A stretch of DNA of 64,000 nucleotides. Source: Acrocarpospora pleiomorpha (GTDB lineage Bacteria > Actinomycetota > Actinomycetes > Streptosporangiales > Streptosporangiaceae). The stretch is taken from the NCBI RefSeq assembly GCF_009687885.1, contig NZ_BLAF01000025.1, forward strand, positions 87,744 to 151,743, given 5' to 3'. A program made the position numbers and the translations under genes. The notes under the pieces are model-generated. The model made no database searches and was not told where the DNA came from. It saw nothing but the letters and a program-made list of their open reading frames with translations. Each line of letters opens with the position of its first letter. The stretch's first letter is position 1. Positions 9,332 to 18,392 of the stretch are shown here, one piece after another.

Positions 9332-9778
9332 ATGTTCGACGAAATCCTCGGTCTTCCGCTGCACCCGCTGGTCACCCACGCGGCGGTGGTCTTCTCCCCG
9401 CTGCTGGCGGTCCTGTCCGCCGCGTACGCCCTGATCCCGCGCCTGCGCCCCCGGCTGGACTGGGCGGTCGCCCTGCTCGCCGTGGCCGCCCCCATCACCG
9501 TCTTCGTGGCCAAGGAGAGCGGCGAGGCGTTCAAGACCCGGCTCTTCAAGGACCAGACCCCCGAGCCGGTGGCCACCCACGAATCCTTCGCCAACCCGCT
9601 GCTGATCGGCTCCATCGCCCTGGGCGTGCTGGCGCTGCTGCTGGTCTACGCGGCCAACCGGTCCACCCGCCAGTCCGCGATGATCCTGGGCGCGCTGACC
9701 GTGATCGCGGCGGCCGTCGTCGGCTACTACGTGTTCCGGGCCGGGCACTCCGGCGCGACCGCGGTGTGGGGAGCCTGA
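9332..9778 (+). CDS. DUF2231 integral membrane protein
   Basis: A 148-residue protein with about four hydrophobic helices and the DUF2231 signature near the N-terminus, LPLHPLVTHAAVVFSPLL, where His residues sit in the first helix. A second conserved region is VAKESGEAFKTRLF. The family is of unknown function; some members sit near cytochromes or copper proteins, but no such partner is seen here. The ATG at 9332 is preceded by AAGGAG at 9319-9324. The gene stands alone between a divergent MMPL gene and rarA. Confidence 0.85.
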   Translation: MFDEILGLPLHPLVTHAAVVFSPLLAVLSAAYALIPRLRPRLDWAVALLAVAAPITVFVAKESGEAFKTRLFKDQTPEPVATHESFANPLLIGSIALGVLALLLVYAANRSTRQSAMILGALTVIAAAVVGYYVFRAGHSGATAVWGA

Positions 9779-9792
9779 GCTAGGCTCCCCAT

Positions 9793-11094
9793 GTGGAGAG
9801 CTTGTTCGATGCGGCGGCGAGGGACGCCACTCCCGAGCCGCTCGCCGTCCGGATGCGGCCGCGCACCCTGGACGAGGTGATCGGCCAGCGGCACCTGCTC
9901 GGCTCCGGCACGCCGCTGCGACGCCTGGTCGAGAGCGAGGCCCCCATGTCGCTGTTCCTGTGGGGGCCGCCCGGCACCGGCAAGACCACCCTCGCCTACG
10001 TCGTCTCCAACGTGACCAAACGCCGGTTCGTGGAGGTCTCCGCCGTCTCCGCCGGGGTCAAGGACGTCCGGGCCGCCATCGACGCGGCCCGGACCGAGCT
10101 CGGCATGACCGGCCGCCAGACCGTGCTGTTCGTGGACGAGGTGCACCGCTTCAACAAGGCCCAGCAGGACGCGCTGCTCCCGGCCGTGGAGAACCGCTGG
10201 GTCACCTTCATCGGCGCGACCACCGAGAACCCGTTCTTCTCGGTGATCTCCCCGCTGCTGTCCCGCTCGCTGCTGCTCACCCTGGAGTCGCTCGGCGACG
10301 AGGACGTGGCCGAGGTCGTCGGCCGCGCCCTCACCGACCCGCGCGGCCTGGCCGGGCGCGCCACCCTGCACCCCGACGCCCTGGCCCAGCTGGTACGGCT
10401 GGCGGGCGGCGACGCCCGCCGCTCCCTGACCTACCTGGAGGCCGCCGCCCTGCTGGCCGACGACATCACCGTCGAGGTGGTGGAGAAGGCCGTGGACAAG
10501 GCCGCGGTCCGCTACGACCGGCAGGGCGACCAGCACTACGACGTGATCAGCGCGTTCATCAAGAGCATGCGCGGCTCCGACGCCGACGCCGCCGTGCACT
10601 ACCTGGCCCGGATGGTCGAGGCGGGGGAGGACCCGCGCTTCATCGCCCGCCGCATCGTCATCTTCGCCTCCGAGGACGTCGGCCTGGCCGACCCCACCTG
10701 CCTGCAGGTCGCGGTCGCCGCCGCCCAGGCGGTCGAGTTCATCGGCCTGCCCGAAGGCAAGATCAACCTTGCCCACGCGGTCATCCACTGCGCCCTGGCC
10801 CCGAAGTCCAACGCGGTCGTCAAGGCCATCGGCGCGGCCTCCGACGACGTCAGGCGCGGCGCGATCGGGCACGTCCCCAGCCACCTGCGGGATGCCCACT
10901 ACGGCGGGGCCAAGAAGCTCGGCCACGGCGACGGCTACAAGTACCCGCACGACTTCGACCACGGCGTGGTCAAGCAGGACTACGCGCCGCAGGAGCTCCG
11001 CGACCGGCGCTACTACGAGCCCACCACGCATGGCGCGGAAGCGCCGGTGGCCGAACGCTGGGCCAAAATCCGAGCCTTCCTGCGTGGAACGTAA
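9793..11094 (+). CDS. rarA: Replication-associated recombination protein A (AAA+ ATPase)
   Basis: A 433-residue RarA/MgsA/WRNIP1-family AAA+ ATPase acting at stalled replication forks. The motif order is clear: VIGQRHLLGSGTPLRRL, Walker A GPPGTGKTT (about residues 57-65), Walker B LFVDEVHRFNKAQQDALL, sensor 1 FIGATTENPFF, arginine-finger region SPLLSRS, and the C-terminal tetramerisation part with KSMRGSDADAAVHYLARM. The GTG start at 9793 lies 14 bp after the DUF2231 stop. Family length is normal. Its place upstream of alaS is the usual actinobacterial order. Confidence 0.97.
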   Translation: MESLFDAAARDATPEPLAVRMRPRTLDEVIGQRHLLGSGTPLRRLVESEAPMSLFLWGPPGTGKTTLAYVVSNVTKRRFVEVSAVSAGVKDVRAAIDAARTELGMTGRQTVLFVDEVHRFNKAQQDALLPAVENRWVTFIGATTENPFFSVISPLLSRSLLLTLESLGDEDVAEVVGRALTDPRGLAGRATLHPDALAQLVRLAGGDARRSLTYLEAAALLADDITVEVVEKAVDKAAVRYDRQGDQHYDVISAFIKSMRGSDADAAVHYLARMVEAGEDPRFIARRIVIFASEDVGLADPTCLQVAVAAAQAVEFIGLPEGKINLAHAVIHCALAPKSNAVVKAIGAASDDVRRGAIGHVPSHLRDAHYGGAKKLGHGDGYKYPHDFDHGVVKQDYAPQELRDRRYYEPTTHGAEAPVAERWAKIRAFLRGT

Positions 11095-11183
11095 TCACTG
11101 CCTGCGCGGGGCGTGACCGCTCGGTTGACGGGCAGAGCGCGATAGGGTCTTGCCATTCCAGCCAGGATCATCTAGGAGGCCGC

Positions 11184-11561
11184 ATGCTCACCGCGGGAGA
11201 GGTCGCGGGCCTGATCGTCGCCCTGTTCTGGGCGATCCTCGTCTGCTTCCTGGCGTTCGTCCTGGTCAAGCTGGCCCGCCTGCTGGTCGAGACCACCAAG
11301 ATGGTCTCCGAGCTGGGGGAGCGGGTCGGGCCGCTGCTGGAAGACGTCAGCTTCACGATCAACGAGACCAACCGGCAGCTGGTGGCCGTCGAGGCGATCG
11401 CCGAGAACATGAAGCACGCCAGCGGCGACATGGCCAAGCTCACCGGCGTCGCCTCCTCGATCGTGGCCGGGCCGATCGTCAAGATCTCCTCGCTCGCGCA
11501 CGGCGTCAAGGCCGCGCTGACCCGCCGCCGCCCGCGCATGATCGGCGGGAGGAAATCGTGA
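11184..11561 (+). CDS. DUF948 domain protein
   Basis: A 125-residue protein with one N-terminal membrane helix (GLIVALFWAILVCFLAFVLVKL) followed by an amphipathic helical stretch in which hydrophobic positions recur (VSELGERVGPLLEDVSFTIN) and a basic tail (RRRPRMIGGRKS). This is the DUF948 layout, a family of unknown function routinely found upstream of alaS in actinobacteria. AGGAGG at 11174-11179 precedes the ATG by 4 nt. Its stop overlaps the start of the next small gene. Confidence 0.85.
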   Translation: MLTAGEVAGLIVALFWAILVCFLAFVLVKLARLLVETTKMVSELGERVGPLLEDVSFTINETNRQLVAVEAIAENMKHASGDMAKLTGVASSIVAGPIVKISSLAHGVKAALTRRRPRMIGGRKS

Positions 11562-11794
11562 TCCGCCGGTTGTTCTACATGGCGCTGGGCGCGTATCTGG
11601 CCACCTGGGTGCAGCGCAGGCTGCGCGCGCTCAAGCCCGACCACGTCGCCCGGCGGGCCGCCGACCAGGTCAGGGGCTTCGCCGCCGACGTGCGCGACCA
11701 GGCGTGGAGCCGGGAAACCGAGTTGCGCGTCCGCTACGGGCTGGACAGTGTAAGTACGACACAACTACCACCGAACGTAAGGGATGGCCGCTGA
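11558..11794 (+). CDS. Small DUF6167-like protein
   Basis: A 78-residue protein starting at a GTG that overlaps the preceding stop (GTGA). It has a short hydrophobic N-terminus (IRRLFYMALGAYLATWVQRRL), then a charged helix (RALKPDHVARRAADQVRGF) and ends before alaS. The size, position between the DUF948 gene and alaS, and sequence style match the DUF6167 family of actinobacteria. Function is unknown. Translational coupling with both neighbours is likely. Confidence 0.75.
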   Translation: MIRRLFYMALGAYLATWVQRRLRALKPDHVARRAADQVRGFAADVRDQAWSRETELRVRYGLDSVSTTQLPPNVRDGR

Positions 11795-11795
11795 T

Positions 11796-14468
11796 ATGGA
11801 GTCGGCAGAGATCGCCCGCCGCTTCCTGCGCTTCTTCGAAGAGCGCGGGCACACCGTCGTGCCCTCGGCCAGCCTGATAGCCGAGGACCCCACCCTGCTG
11901 CTGGTCCCCGCGGGCATGGTGCCGTTCAAGCCCTACTTCCTGGGACAGCGCACCCCGCCGGCCAAACGCCTGGCCAGCGCCCAGAAGTGCGTGCGCACCC
12001 CGGACATCGACGAGGTCGGCAAGACCACCCGGCACGCCACCTTCTTCCAGATGCTCGGCAACTTCTCCTTCGGCGACTACTTCAAGGACGACGCGATCCC
12101 GTTCGCGTGGGAGCTGCTCACCAAGCCGCAGTCCGAGGGCGGCTTCGGCTTCGCCGAGGACAAGCTCTGGGTGACCGTCTACCTGGACGACGACGAGGCC
12201 GCCGACATCTGGCACAAGAAGGTCGGCGTGCCGAAGGAGCGCATCCAGCGGCGCGGCATCATCGACAACTTCTGGTCCATGGGCGTGCCGGGCCCGTGCG
12301 GTCCCTGCTCGGAGATCTACTTCGACCGCGGTCCCGACTACGGGGTGGACGGCGGCCCGATCGCCGACGAGAACCGCTACCTCGAAGTGTGGAACAACGT
12401 CTTCATGCAGTTCGAGCGCGGCGCGGGCGGTGCCAAGGAGGACTTCCCGATCCTCGGCGAGCTGCCCAGCAAGAACATCGACACCGGCATGGGCCTGGAG
12501 CGCATGGCGGCGATCCTGCAGAGCGTCGACAACATTTACGAGATCGACACCACCTACAAGATCCTCGACCGGGCGGCCCAGCTCACCAAGGCCCGCTACG
12601 GCCGCGACCCGCGCGCCGACATCAGCCTGCGGGTCGTCGCCGACCACGTGCGCACCGGCACCATGCTGGTCGCCGACGGCGTGCTGCCCAGCAACGAGGG
12701 CCGCGGCTACGTGCTGCGCCGCATCCTGCGCCGCTCGATCCGCAACCTGCGCCTGCTCGGCTCCGGCGAGGACCGGTACATGCACGAGCTCACCGGCGTC
12801 GCCATCGACGTCATGGGCGAGCAGTATCCCGAGCTCAAGGCGGACGCGCCGCAGATCCACGGCGTCATCGACGCCGAGGAGGCGTCCTTCCTGGGTACCC
12901 TGCGCACCGGCACCGCGATCTTCGACGTGGCGGTGGAGGAGACCAAGCGCAAGGGCTCGGCCACGCTGGGCGGCGAGCAGGCCTTCCAGCTGCACGACAC
13001 CTACGGCTTCCCCATCGACCTCACCCTGGAGATGGCCTCCGAGCAGGGCCTGAAGGTCGACGAGGAGGGCTTCCGGCGGCTCATGAAGGAGCAGCGCGAC
13101 CGCGCCAAGGCCGACGCGAAGGCCAAGAAGACCGGCAACGCCGACATCTCCGTCTTCGGGCAGCTGCTGGAGAAGGCCGGCAAGGTCGACTTCCTCGGCT
13201 ACGACCACGTCAGCGCCGAATCCGAGATCGCCGGCATCCTGCTGGACGGCGTCTCCGTCCCCGCCGCCGGGGCCGGCAGCACGGTCGAGATCGTGCTCAC
13301 CCGCACCCCGTTCTACGCCGAGGGCGGCGGCCAGCTCGCCGACCAGGGCGTGATCAGGACCGACGGCGCCCAGGTCGACGTGGTGGACACCCAGACCCCG
13401 CTGGCGGGCGTCATCGTGCACCGCGGCAAGGTCAGGACCGGCGAGATCCGGGTCGGCGACCAGGCCATGGCCGAGATCGACGTCGACCGCCGCCGGGCCA
13501 TCTCGCGCAGCCACACCGCCACCCACCTGGTGCACCGCGGCTTCCGTAACGCGCTCGGCGAGACCGCCGCGCAGGCCGGTTCCGAGAACTCGCCCGGCCG
13601 CTTCCGCTTCGACTTCACCGCGGCCGGGGCGGTCCCGCCCAGCGTGCTCCGCGACGTGGAGGACGAGGTCAACGCGATCCTGATCAACGACCTCAAGGTC
13701 AACGCCTTCCACACCACCCAGGCCGAGGCCCGCGCCATGGGCGCGCTCGCCCTGTTCGGCGAGAAGTACGGCGACACCGTCCGCATCGTCGAGGTCGGCG
13801 ACTACTCCCGCGAGCTCTGCGGCGGCACCCACGTGGCCAGCTCGGGCCAGCTCGGCCTGGTCAAGGTGCTCGGCGAGGCGTCCATCGGCGCGGGCGTGCG
13901 CCGGGTGGAGGCCCTGGTCGGCCTGGACGCGTTCCGCTTCCTGGCCCGGGAGAGCGTGCTGGTCGCCCAGCTCAGCGAGCAGCTGAAGGCGCGCCGCGAG
14001 GAGCTGCCCGAACGCATCGACGGCATCCTCACCCGGCTGCGCGCGGCGGAGAAGGAGCTGGAGCGGCTGCGCTCCGCCCAGGTCCTCGCGGTCGCGGGCG
14101 AGCTGGCCGCGGGCGCCGCCGACCTGAACGGCGTGGCCGTCGTGGCGCACCGCGCGCCTGCTGGAACTACCCCCGATGACCTGCGTAAACTCGCCCTGGA
14201 CGTGCGCGGCCGGTTCCCGGCTGAACGCGCCGCGGTGGTCGTCGTGGCCGGAGTTCCCTCCGATCGGCCGGTCGTCGTCGCCGCTGTCAACGACGCGGGG
14301 CGCGGACGAGGGCTCAAGGCGGGCCAGCTGGTCGGCGTCGCCGCCAAGGCGCTTGGGGGTGGCGGTGGCGGCAAGGACGATGTCGCGCAAGGCGGCGGAG
14401 CCCGGCCGGAGGCGATCGGCGACGCGCTGCGCGCCGTCGAGTCGGCGATCTCCGCGGCGATCGCGTGA
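11796..14468 (+). CDS. alaS: Alanyl-tRNA synthetase
   Basis: Full-length AlaRS, 890 residues, charging tRNA-Ala. It has the class II catalytic domain (RHATFFQMLGNFSFGDYFK), the tRNA-recognition region, the editing domain with the zinc motifs HTATH and CGGTHV, and the C-terminal DHHA1 domain (AVNDAGRGRGLKAGQLV). The start at ATG 11796 is preferred because AAGGG at 11779-11783 is 12 nt away; the in-frame ATG 11784 touches that site directly and would add four residues. It overlaps no downstream gene; ruvX starts 8 bp after the stop. Confidence 0.97.
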   Translation: MESAEIARRFLRFFEERGHTVVPSASLIAEDPTLLLVPAGMVPFKPYFLGQRTPPAKRLASAQKCVRTPDIDEVGKTTRHATFFQMLGNFSFGDYFKDDAIPFAWELLTKPQSEGGFGFAEDKLWVTVYLDDDEAADIWHKKVGVPKERIQRRGIIDNFWSMGVPGPCGPCSEIYFDRGPDYGVDGGPIADENRYLEVWNNVFMQFERGAGGAKEDFPILGELPSKNIDTGMGLERMAAILQSVDNIYEIDTTYKILDRAAQLTKARYGRDPRADISLRVVADHVRTGTMLVADGVLPSNEGRGYVLRRILRRSIRNLRLLGSGEDRYMHELTGVAIDVMGEQYPELKADAPQIHGVIDAEEASFLGTLRTGTAIFDVAVEETKRKGSATLGGEQAFQLHDTYGFPIDLTLEMASEQGLKVDEEGFRRLMKEQRDRAKADAKAKKTGNADISVFGQLLEKAGKVDFLGYDHVSAESEIAGILLDGVSVPAAGAGSTVEIVLTRTPFYAEGGGQLADQGVIRTDGAQVDVVDTQTPLAGVIVHRGKVRTGEIRVGDQAMAEIDVDRRRAISRSHTATHLVHRGFRNALGETAAQAGSENSPGRFRFDFTAAGAVPPSVLRDVEDEVNAILINDLKVNAFHTTQAEARAMGALALFGEKYGDTVRIVEVGDYSRELCGGTHVASSGQLGLVKVLGEASIGAGVRRVEALVGLDAFRFLARESVLVAQLSEQLKARREELPERIDGILTRLRAAEKELERLRSAQVLAVAGELAAGAADLNGVAVVAHRAPAGTTPDDLRKLALDVRGRFPAERAAVVVVAGVPSDRPVVVAAVNDAGRGRGLKAGQLVGVAAKALGGGGGGKDDVAQGGGARPEAIGDALRAVESAISAAIA

Positions 14469-14475
14469 GCATGCC

Positions 14476-14964
14476 GTGAGACGTGGCGTCCGGCTCGGGG
14501 TGGACGTCGGCTCGGTCCGGATCGGGGTCGCCCGCAGCGACCCCTCCGGCCTGCTGGCCACCCCGGTCGAGACGGTCCGGCGCGGCAAGGGCGACCTGGA
14601 CCGGCTCGCGGAGCTCGCGGCCGAACACGAGGCGATCGAGGTCGTGGTGGGCTTGCCCACCACGCTGTCGGGCCGCGAGTCGCACGCCGCCTCGGCCGCG
14701 CGGGACTTCGCCGCCCGCCTGTCCGTACGGCTGGCGCCGGTCGAGGTCCGGCTGTACGACGAGCGCCTGACCACGGTCACCGCGACCCAGGGCCTGCGCT
14801 CCAGCGGCGTCAAGGCCAGGAACCAGCGCGACATCATCGACCAGGCGGCCGCGGTGGTCCTGCTCCAGGCCGCCCTGGACACCGAACGCAGCACAGGACG
14901 ACCACCCGGCCACCCTCTCGACCCGCCCCCCGGTGGAGAAACGCGCGGCGGGACCGAGCGGTGA
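14476..14964 (+). CDS. ruvX: Putative Holliday junction resolvase RuvX/YqgF
   Basis: A 162-residue RuvX/YqgF RNase H-fold nuclease, implicated in Holliday junction resolution and 16S pre-rRNA 5' maturation. Motifs: GVDVGSVRIGVARSD with the first catalytic Asp, VVVGLPTTLSGRES, and LYDERLTTVTA near the second acidic site, with QRDIIDQAAAVVLLQ at the end. The GTG at 14476 is the only sensible start in frame, 8 bp after alaS. The stop overlaps the next start by 4 bp (GTGA), indicating translational coupling with mltG. Confidence 0.93.
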   Translation: MRRGVRLGVDVGSVRIGVARSDPSGLLATPVETVRRGKGDLDRLAELAAEHEAIEVVVGLPTTLSGRESHAASAARDFAARLSVRLAPVEVRLYDERLTTVTATQGLRSSGVKARNQRDIIDQAAAVVLLQAALDTERSTGRPPGHPLDPPPGGETRGGTER

Positions 14965-16067
14965 CGCCGGTGGACGGGGACGACAGCCCGTTCCTGCTCT
15001 CCCGCGACGACGGCAAGCCACCCAAACAGCGCGGCAACCGGACCAAAGTGATCGTCGTCACCGGCACGGCGGCCGTCGCCGTCGCCGGGATCGTCGGCGC
15101 GCGCCTGGTGCTCGGCCCGCTGCTGGCGCCCGACGACTTCGAGGGCACCGGCACCGGCGCGGTGACCGTGGAGATCAAGCCGGGCCAGACCGCCGGGCAG
15201 ATCGCCGAGACCCTCTCGGAGGCCGGCGTCGTCGCGACCGCCCGGTCCTTCGTCCGGGTGGTCCGGCAGCGCGACAAGGAGAACAGCCTGCGGCCGGGAC
15301 GCTACCGGCTCAACCGGGGCATGGCCGCCGGCGCCGCCCTGGACCAGCTGGTCAGCGGCAAGGCCCGCCTGATCAAGAAGGTCGCCGTGCCGGAGGGCAT
15401 GCGCGTCAACGAGGCCCTGGCCAGGCTCGTCTCCGGGTCCGGCATCCCGCTGGCGCATTTCCAGCGGGTCATCGCCCAGCCCCTGAGCCTCGGCCTCCCG
15501 CAGTACGCCAAGGGGCAGGTCGAGGGCTTCCTGTTCCCCGCCACGTACGAGATCGAGAGCGACACCACCGCGCAGAGCCTGCTCACCGCCATGGTCGCCC
15601 GGTACCGGCGCGCGGCCGAGCAGATCAGGCTCGAGGAGAACGCCGCCAAGCGGAAGCTCACCCCGCTGCAGGCGCTCACTGTGGCCAGCATCATCCAGGC
15701 CGAGGGAGGCCGGGACGAGGACTATCCGAAGATCGCTAGAGTGATCTACAACCGGTTGGCCAAGGGCGCCAAGCTGGAGATGGACTCGACCGTCCTCTAC
15801 GCTCAGGGCCGGCATTCCCTCCGAGTCTCCGCGAAGGACATCAAGGTGAGCTCGCCGTACAACACCTACCGGCACACGGGTCTGCCGCCGGGGCCGATCG
15901 GAAGCTCGGGGGAGAAGGCGTTGCACGCCGCCCTGCATCCGGCCAAGGGTGATTGGTACTGGTTTGTCACCACCGATCCAGGACGTAGAATCACGAAATT
16001 CACTGACAAGGAAGCTGAGTTCGTGAAATATCGGGAAGAGCTGAACAGATACCTCGGGGCCGACTAG
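14961..16067 (+). CDS. mltG: Endolytic murein transglycosylase MltG (first copy)
   Basis: A 368-residue membrane-anchored lytic transglycosylase that cuts nascent peptidoglycan glycan strands. One TM helix follows a basic segment (KQRGNRTK, then VIVVTGTAAVAVAGIVGARL at about residues 30-49). A LysM-like subdomain starts VEIKPGQTAGQIAETL. The YceG catalytic domain has Glu248 in IIQAEGG, then ARVIYNRL, MDSTVLYA, YNTYRHTGLPPGPIG and HPAKGDWYWFVT. It begins at the GTG overlapping the ruvX stop. A second, longer MltG follows 139 bp downstream, sharing all these blocks. Confidence 0.94.
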   Translation: MTPVDGDDSPFLLSRDDGKPPKQRGNRTKVIVVTGTAAVAVAGIVGARLVLGPLLAPDDFEGTGTGAVTVEIKPGQTAGQIAETLSEAGVVATARSFVRVVRQRDKENSLRPGRYRLNRGMAAGAALDQLVSGKARLIKKVAVPEGMRVNEALARLVSGSGIPLAHFQRVIAQPLSLGLPQYAKGQVEGFLFPATYEIESDTTAQSLLTAMVARYRRAAEQIRLEENAAKRKLTPLQALTVASIIQAEGGRDEDYPKIARVIYNRLAKGAKLEMDSTVLYAQGRHSLRVSAKDIKVSSPYNTYRHTGLPPGPIGSSGEKALHAALHPAKGDWYWFVTTDPGRRITKFTDKEAEFVKYREELNRYLGAD

Positions 16068-16206
16068 GCCACCGGTTCACCGCCCATGACCTCCCCCGAT
16101 GTCGCGGGCGGCCGAGCCGAGCGACCAATCCGACCCGCATCCCCCCTCGGTTCTGCTCTCTCGCTTGACGTGGAGCGGGTCGGACCGGGAGATTGGCCTG
16201 CGCACT

Positions 16207-17364
16207 ATGAACGATCTCGACATGGACTCGCTGCTGGGCGGCGCCGAGGACGAGGGTCCGTCCCGGCGGCGGTCCCGCGCTCCCTCCCGCCGCCAGCAGG
16301 CGCGCGGCCGCAAGCGCCGCCGCCGCACCCGCCGCAAGGGCGCGGCCGCCTCGCTCATCGCGGTCGTGGTGATCGTCTGCATCCTGGGCGGCGGCGGATA
16401 CCTGGCCTACAACTGGGTCCGCGGGGTCATGATCCCCAAGGACTACACCGGCCAGGGCACCGGTGAGGTGACCATCGAGATCGCCGAGGGCGCGTCGGCG
16501 GGCGAGGTCGCGCAGACGCTGGAGGAGCAGGGCGTGGTCGCCAGCGCGCGGGCCTTCGTCAACGCCGTCGACGCGGCGGGCAAGGGCGCCTCGCTCCAGC
16601 CGGGCTCCTACGTCATGCGCAAGCAGATGTCGGCCGCCGCGGCGGTCGTCCTGCTGGACCCCGAGCACCAGGTGCTCAGGAAGGTCACCATCCCCGAGGG
16701 CAACCGGCTCAGCAAGATCTTCACCACCCTGGCCACCGCCACCGGCAAGTCCGTGGACGAGTTCAAGGAGGCGGCCCGCGGCGACCTCGGCCTGCCCGAG
16801 TACGCCAAGGGCAAGCTGGAGGGCTACGCCTTCCCGGCCACCTACCAGTTCCCCCCGAACATCTCGGCGAGCCAGATCCTCACCCGGATGGTCGACCGCT
16901 TCAACGAGACCGCCGCCAAGGACGACCTGGAGGCGGAGGCCGGCAAGCGCGGCTTCAGCCCGCACGACATCATGACGATCGCCAGCATCGTCCAGGCCGA
17001 GTCCGGCAGCCAGGACGACATGCCCAAGGTCGCCCGGGTCATCTACAACCGCCTGGCGCTCAAGCCGCCGATGCTGCTCCAGATGGACAGCACCCTGATG
17101 TACGGCCTCAACAAGTACGGCATCGCCGCCACCAACGCCGAGACCCAGAGCGACTCCAAGTACAACACCTACAAGTTCCACGGCCTTCCGCCGGGCCCGA
17201 TCTCCAACCCGGGAGACCACGCCATCCAGGCCACGCTGCACCCGGCCAAGGGCGACTGGATCTACTTCGTGACCACCGACCCGGCCAAGGGCATCACCAA
17301 GTTCACCGCCAGCGAGGATGAGTTCTGGAAACTCCGCGAAGAGTTCAACCGCAACAACCAATGA
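16207..17364 (+). CDS. mltG: Endolytic murein transglycosylase MltG (second copy)
   Basis: A 385-residue paralogue of the preceding gene. It has a longer, very basic cytoplasmic N-terminus (RRRSRAPSRRQQARG then RKRRRRTRRKG), one TM helix (ASLIAVVVIVCILGGGGYLA) and a YceG domain with the catalytic Glu265 in IVQAESG, plus ARVIYNRL, MDSTLMYGL, YNTYKFHGLPPGPIS and HPAKGDWIYFVT. ATG 16207 is chosen; GGGAG lies 15 nt upstream, and an ATG at 16099 would add 36 residues of low similarity. aroE starts inside the stop (ATGATGA), so the two are coupled. This copy looks most like the single MltG of other actinobacteria. Confidence 0.92.
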   Translation: MNDLDMDSLLGGAEDEGPSRRRSRAPSRRQQARGRKRRRRTRRKGAAASLIAVVVIVCILGGGGYLAYNWVRGVMIPKDYTGQGTGEVTIEIAEGASAGEVAQTLEEQGVVASARAFVNAVDAAGKGASLQPGSYVMRKQMSAAAAVVLLDPEHQVLRKVTIPEGNRLSKIFTTLATATGKSVDEFKEAARGDLGLPEYAKGKLEGYAFPATYQFPPNISASQILTRMVDRFNETAAKDDLEAEAGKRGFSPHDIMTIASIVQAESGSQDDMPKVARVIYNRLALKPPMLLQMDSTLMYGLNKYGIAATNAETQSDSKYNTYKFHGLPPGPISNPGDHAIQATLHPAKGDWIYFVTTDPAKGITKFTASEDEFWKLREEFNRNNQ

Positions 17365-18164
17365 TGAGACGCGCCGCCGTTCTCGGCTTCCCGGTCACGC
17401 ACTCGCTCTCGCCCGTGCTGCATCGCACGGCGTACGAGGCGCTGGGCCTGACCGGGTGGCGTTACGACGCGATCGAGTGCGCAGAGGACGGCCTGGCCCC
17501 CTTCGTCGCCGGGCTCGGCCCGGAATGGGCGGGCCTGTCGCTGACCATGCCGCTCAAGCGGGTGGTGTTCCCGCTCCTGGACACCGTCTCCGGCCTGGCC
17601 GTCCAGGTCGGCGCGGCGAACACGGTGATCTTCAGGGACGGTGCGCGGCACGGCGAGAACACCGACGTGCACGGCATCGTGCGGGCGCTGGCCGAGGCCG
17701 GGGTGTCCCGCCCCAGGTCCGCGACCATCCTGGGCGGCGGCGCGACGGCCGCCTCCGCCCTGGGCGCGCTGCGCGAGCTCGGCCTGGAGGAGGCCGCGCT
17801 GGTGGTCCGCGACCCGGCCCGGGCCGGGGAGACCCTGGCGGTGGCCGACCGGCTCGGCCTGAGCGTGCGCACCCAGACCTTCGACAAGTTCGACGCCGAG
17901 GTGGACCTGCTGATCTCCACCCTGCCCTCGGGCGCGGCCGACGCCTTCGCGGGCGTGGCCACCCGGGCCGGCGCGGTGTTCGACGTGGTCTACTCGCCGT
18001 GGCCGACGATGCTGGTCTCGGGAGCGCGTAAGGTCATCGGCGGGTTCTCCATGCTGCTGCACCAGGCCGCGCGCCAGGTGGAGCTCATGACGGGCAGCAC
18101 GATCGCCCCGGTGGAGGAGATGCGGCGCGCCGGGGAGGCCGAGCTGATCAGGCGCGGGGAATGA
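17361..18164 (+). CDS. aroE: Shikimate dehydrogenase
   Basis: A 267-residue NADP-dependent shikimate dehydrogenase of the aromatic amino acid pathway (3-dehydroshikimate to shikimate). Substrate-binding motif SLSPVLH (residues 15-21), catalytic-Lys region MPLKR, GENTDVHGI with the active-site Asp, the nucleotide-binding GGGATAASALGAL, and the C-terminal GFSMLLHQAARQVELM. It overlaps the second mltG by 4 bp. The end of the gene is followed by a long untranslated leader for infC. Confidence 0.94.
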   Translation: MMRRAAVLGFPVTHSLSPVLHRTAYEALGLTGWRYDAIECAEDGLAPFVAGLGPEWAGLSLTMPLKRVVFPLLDTVSGLAVQVGAANTVIFRDGARHGENTDVHGIVRALAEAGVSRPRSATILGGGATAASALGALRELGLEEAALVVRDPARAGETLAVADRLGLSVRTQTFDKFDAEVDLLISTLPSGAADAFAGVATRAGAVFDVVYSPWPTMLVSGARKVIGGFSMLLHQAARQVELMTGSTIAPVEEMRRAGEAELIRRGE

Positions 18165-18309
18165 ACCGGAGCAGTTCGCGGTTCGTGGTAGTGTTGTAAC
18201 TCGATCGGTCTGGCATACCAGCTGGACGCGCAAGCGGAGGTCCTCCTCCCACCTGATCGGCCGAGAGGCCGACGGGTCAAGGATCACATTGAGAGTTTTC
18301 GGACTCAGT

Positions 18310-18343
18310 GGCCCCGCATGCGTGACGTGTGGGGTCTTTTGTC
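18310..18343 (+). terminator. Hairpin with T-run in the infC leader (candidate attenuator)
   Basis: Arms GGCCCCGCA (18310-18318) and TGTGGGGTC (18328-18336) pair over nine positions with two G-U pairs, followed at once by TTTTGT. It ends about 50 nt before the infC ribosome site, in a 228-bp leader after aroE. This is the placement of the intrinsic attenuators known upstream of infC-rpmI-rplT operons. It could also simply end aroE transcripts. Confidence 0.6.
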
Positions 18344-18392
18344 GTTTCTTCCACACGGTCGAGCACTCAAGCGGAAGTCCCTTGGAGGTCCC

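Noticed and set aside
11670..15938. A 1422-codon minus-strand open frame over alaS, ruvX and mltG
   Set aside because: It is antisense to three clearly identified core genes and has the low-information composition of a GC-rich shadow frame.
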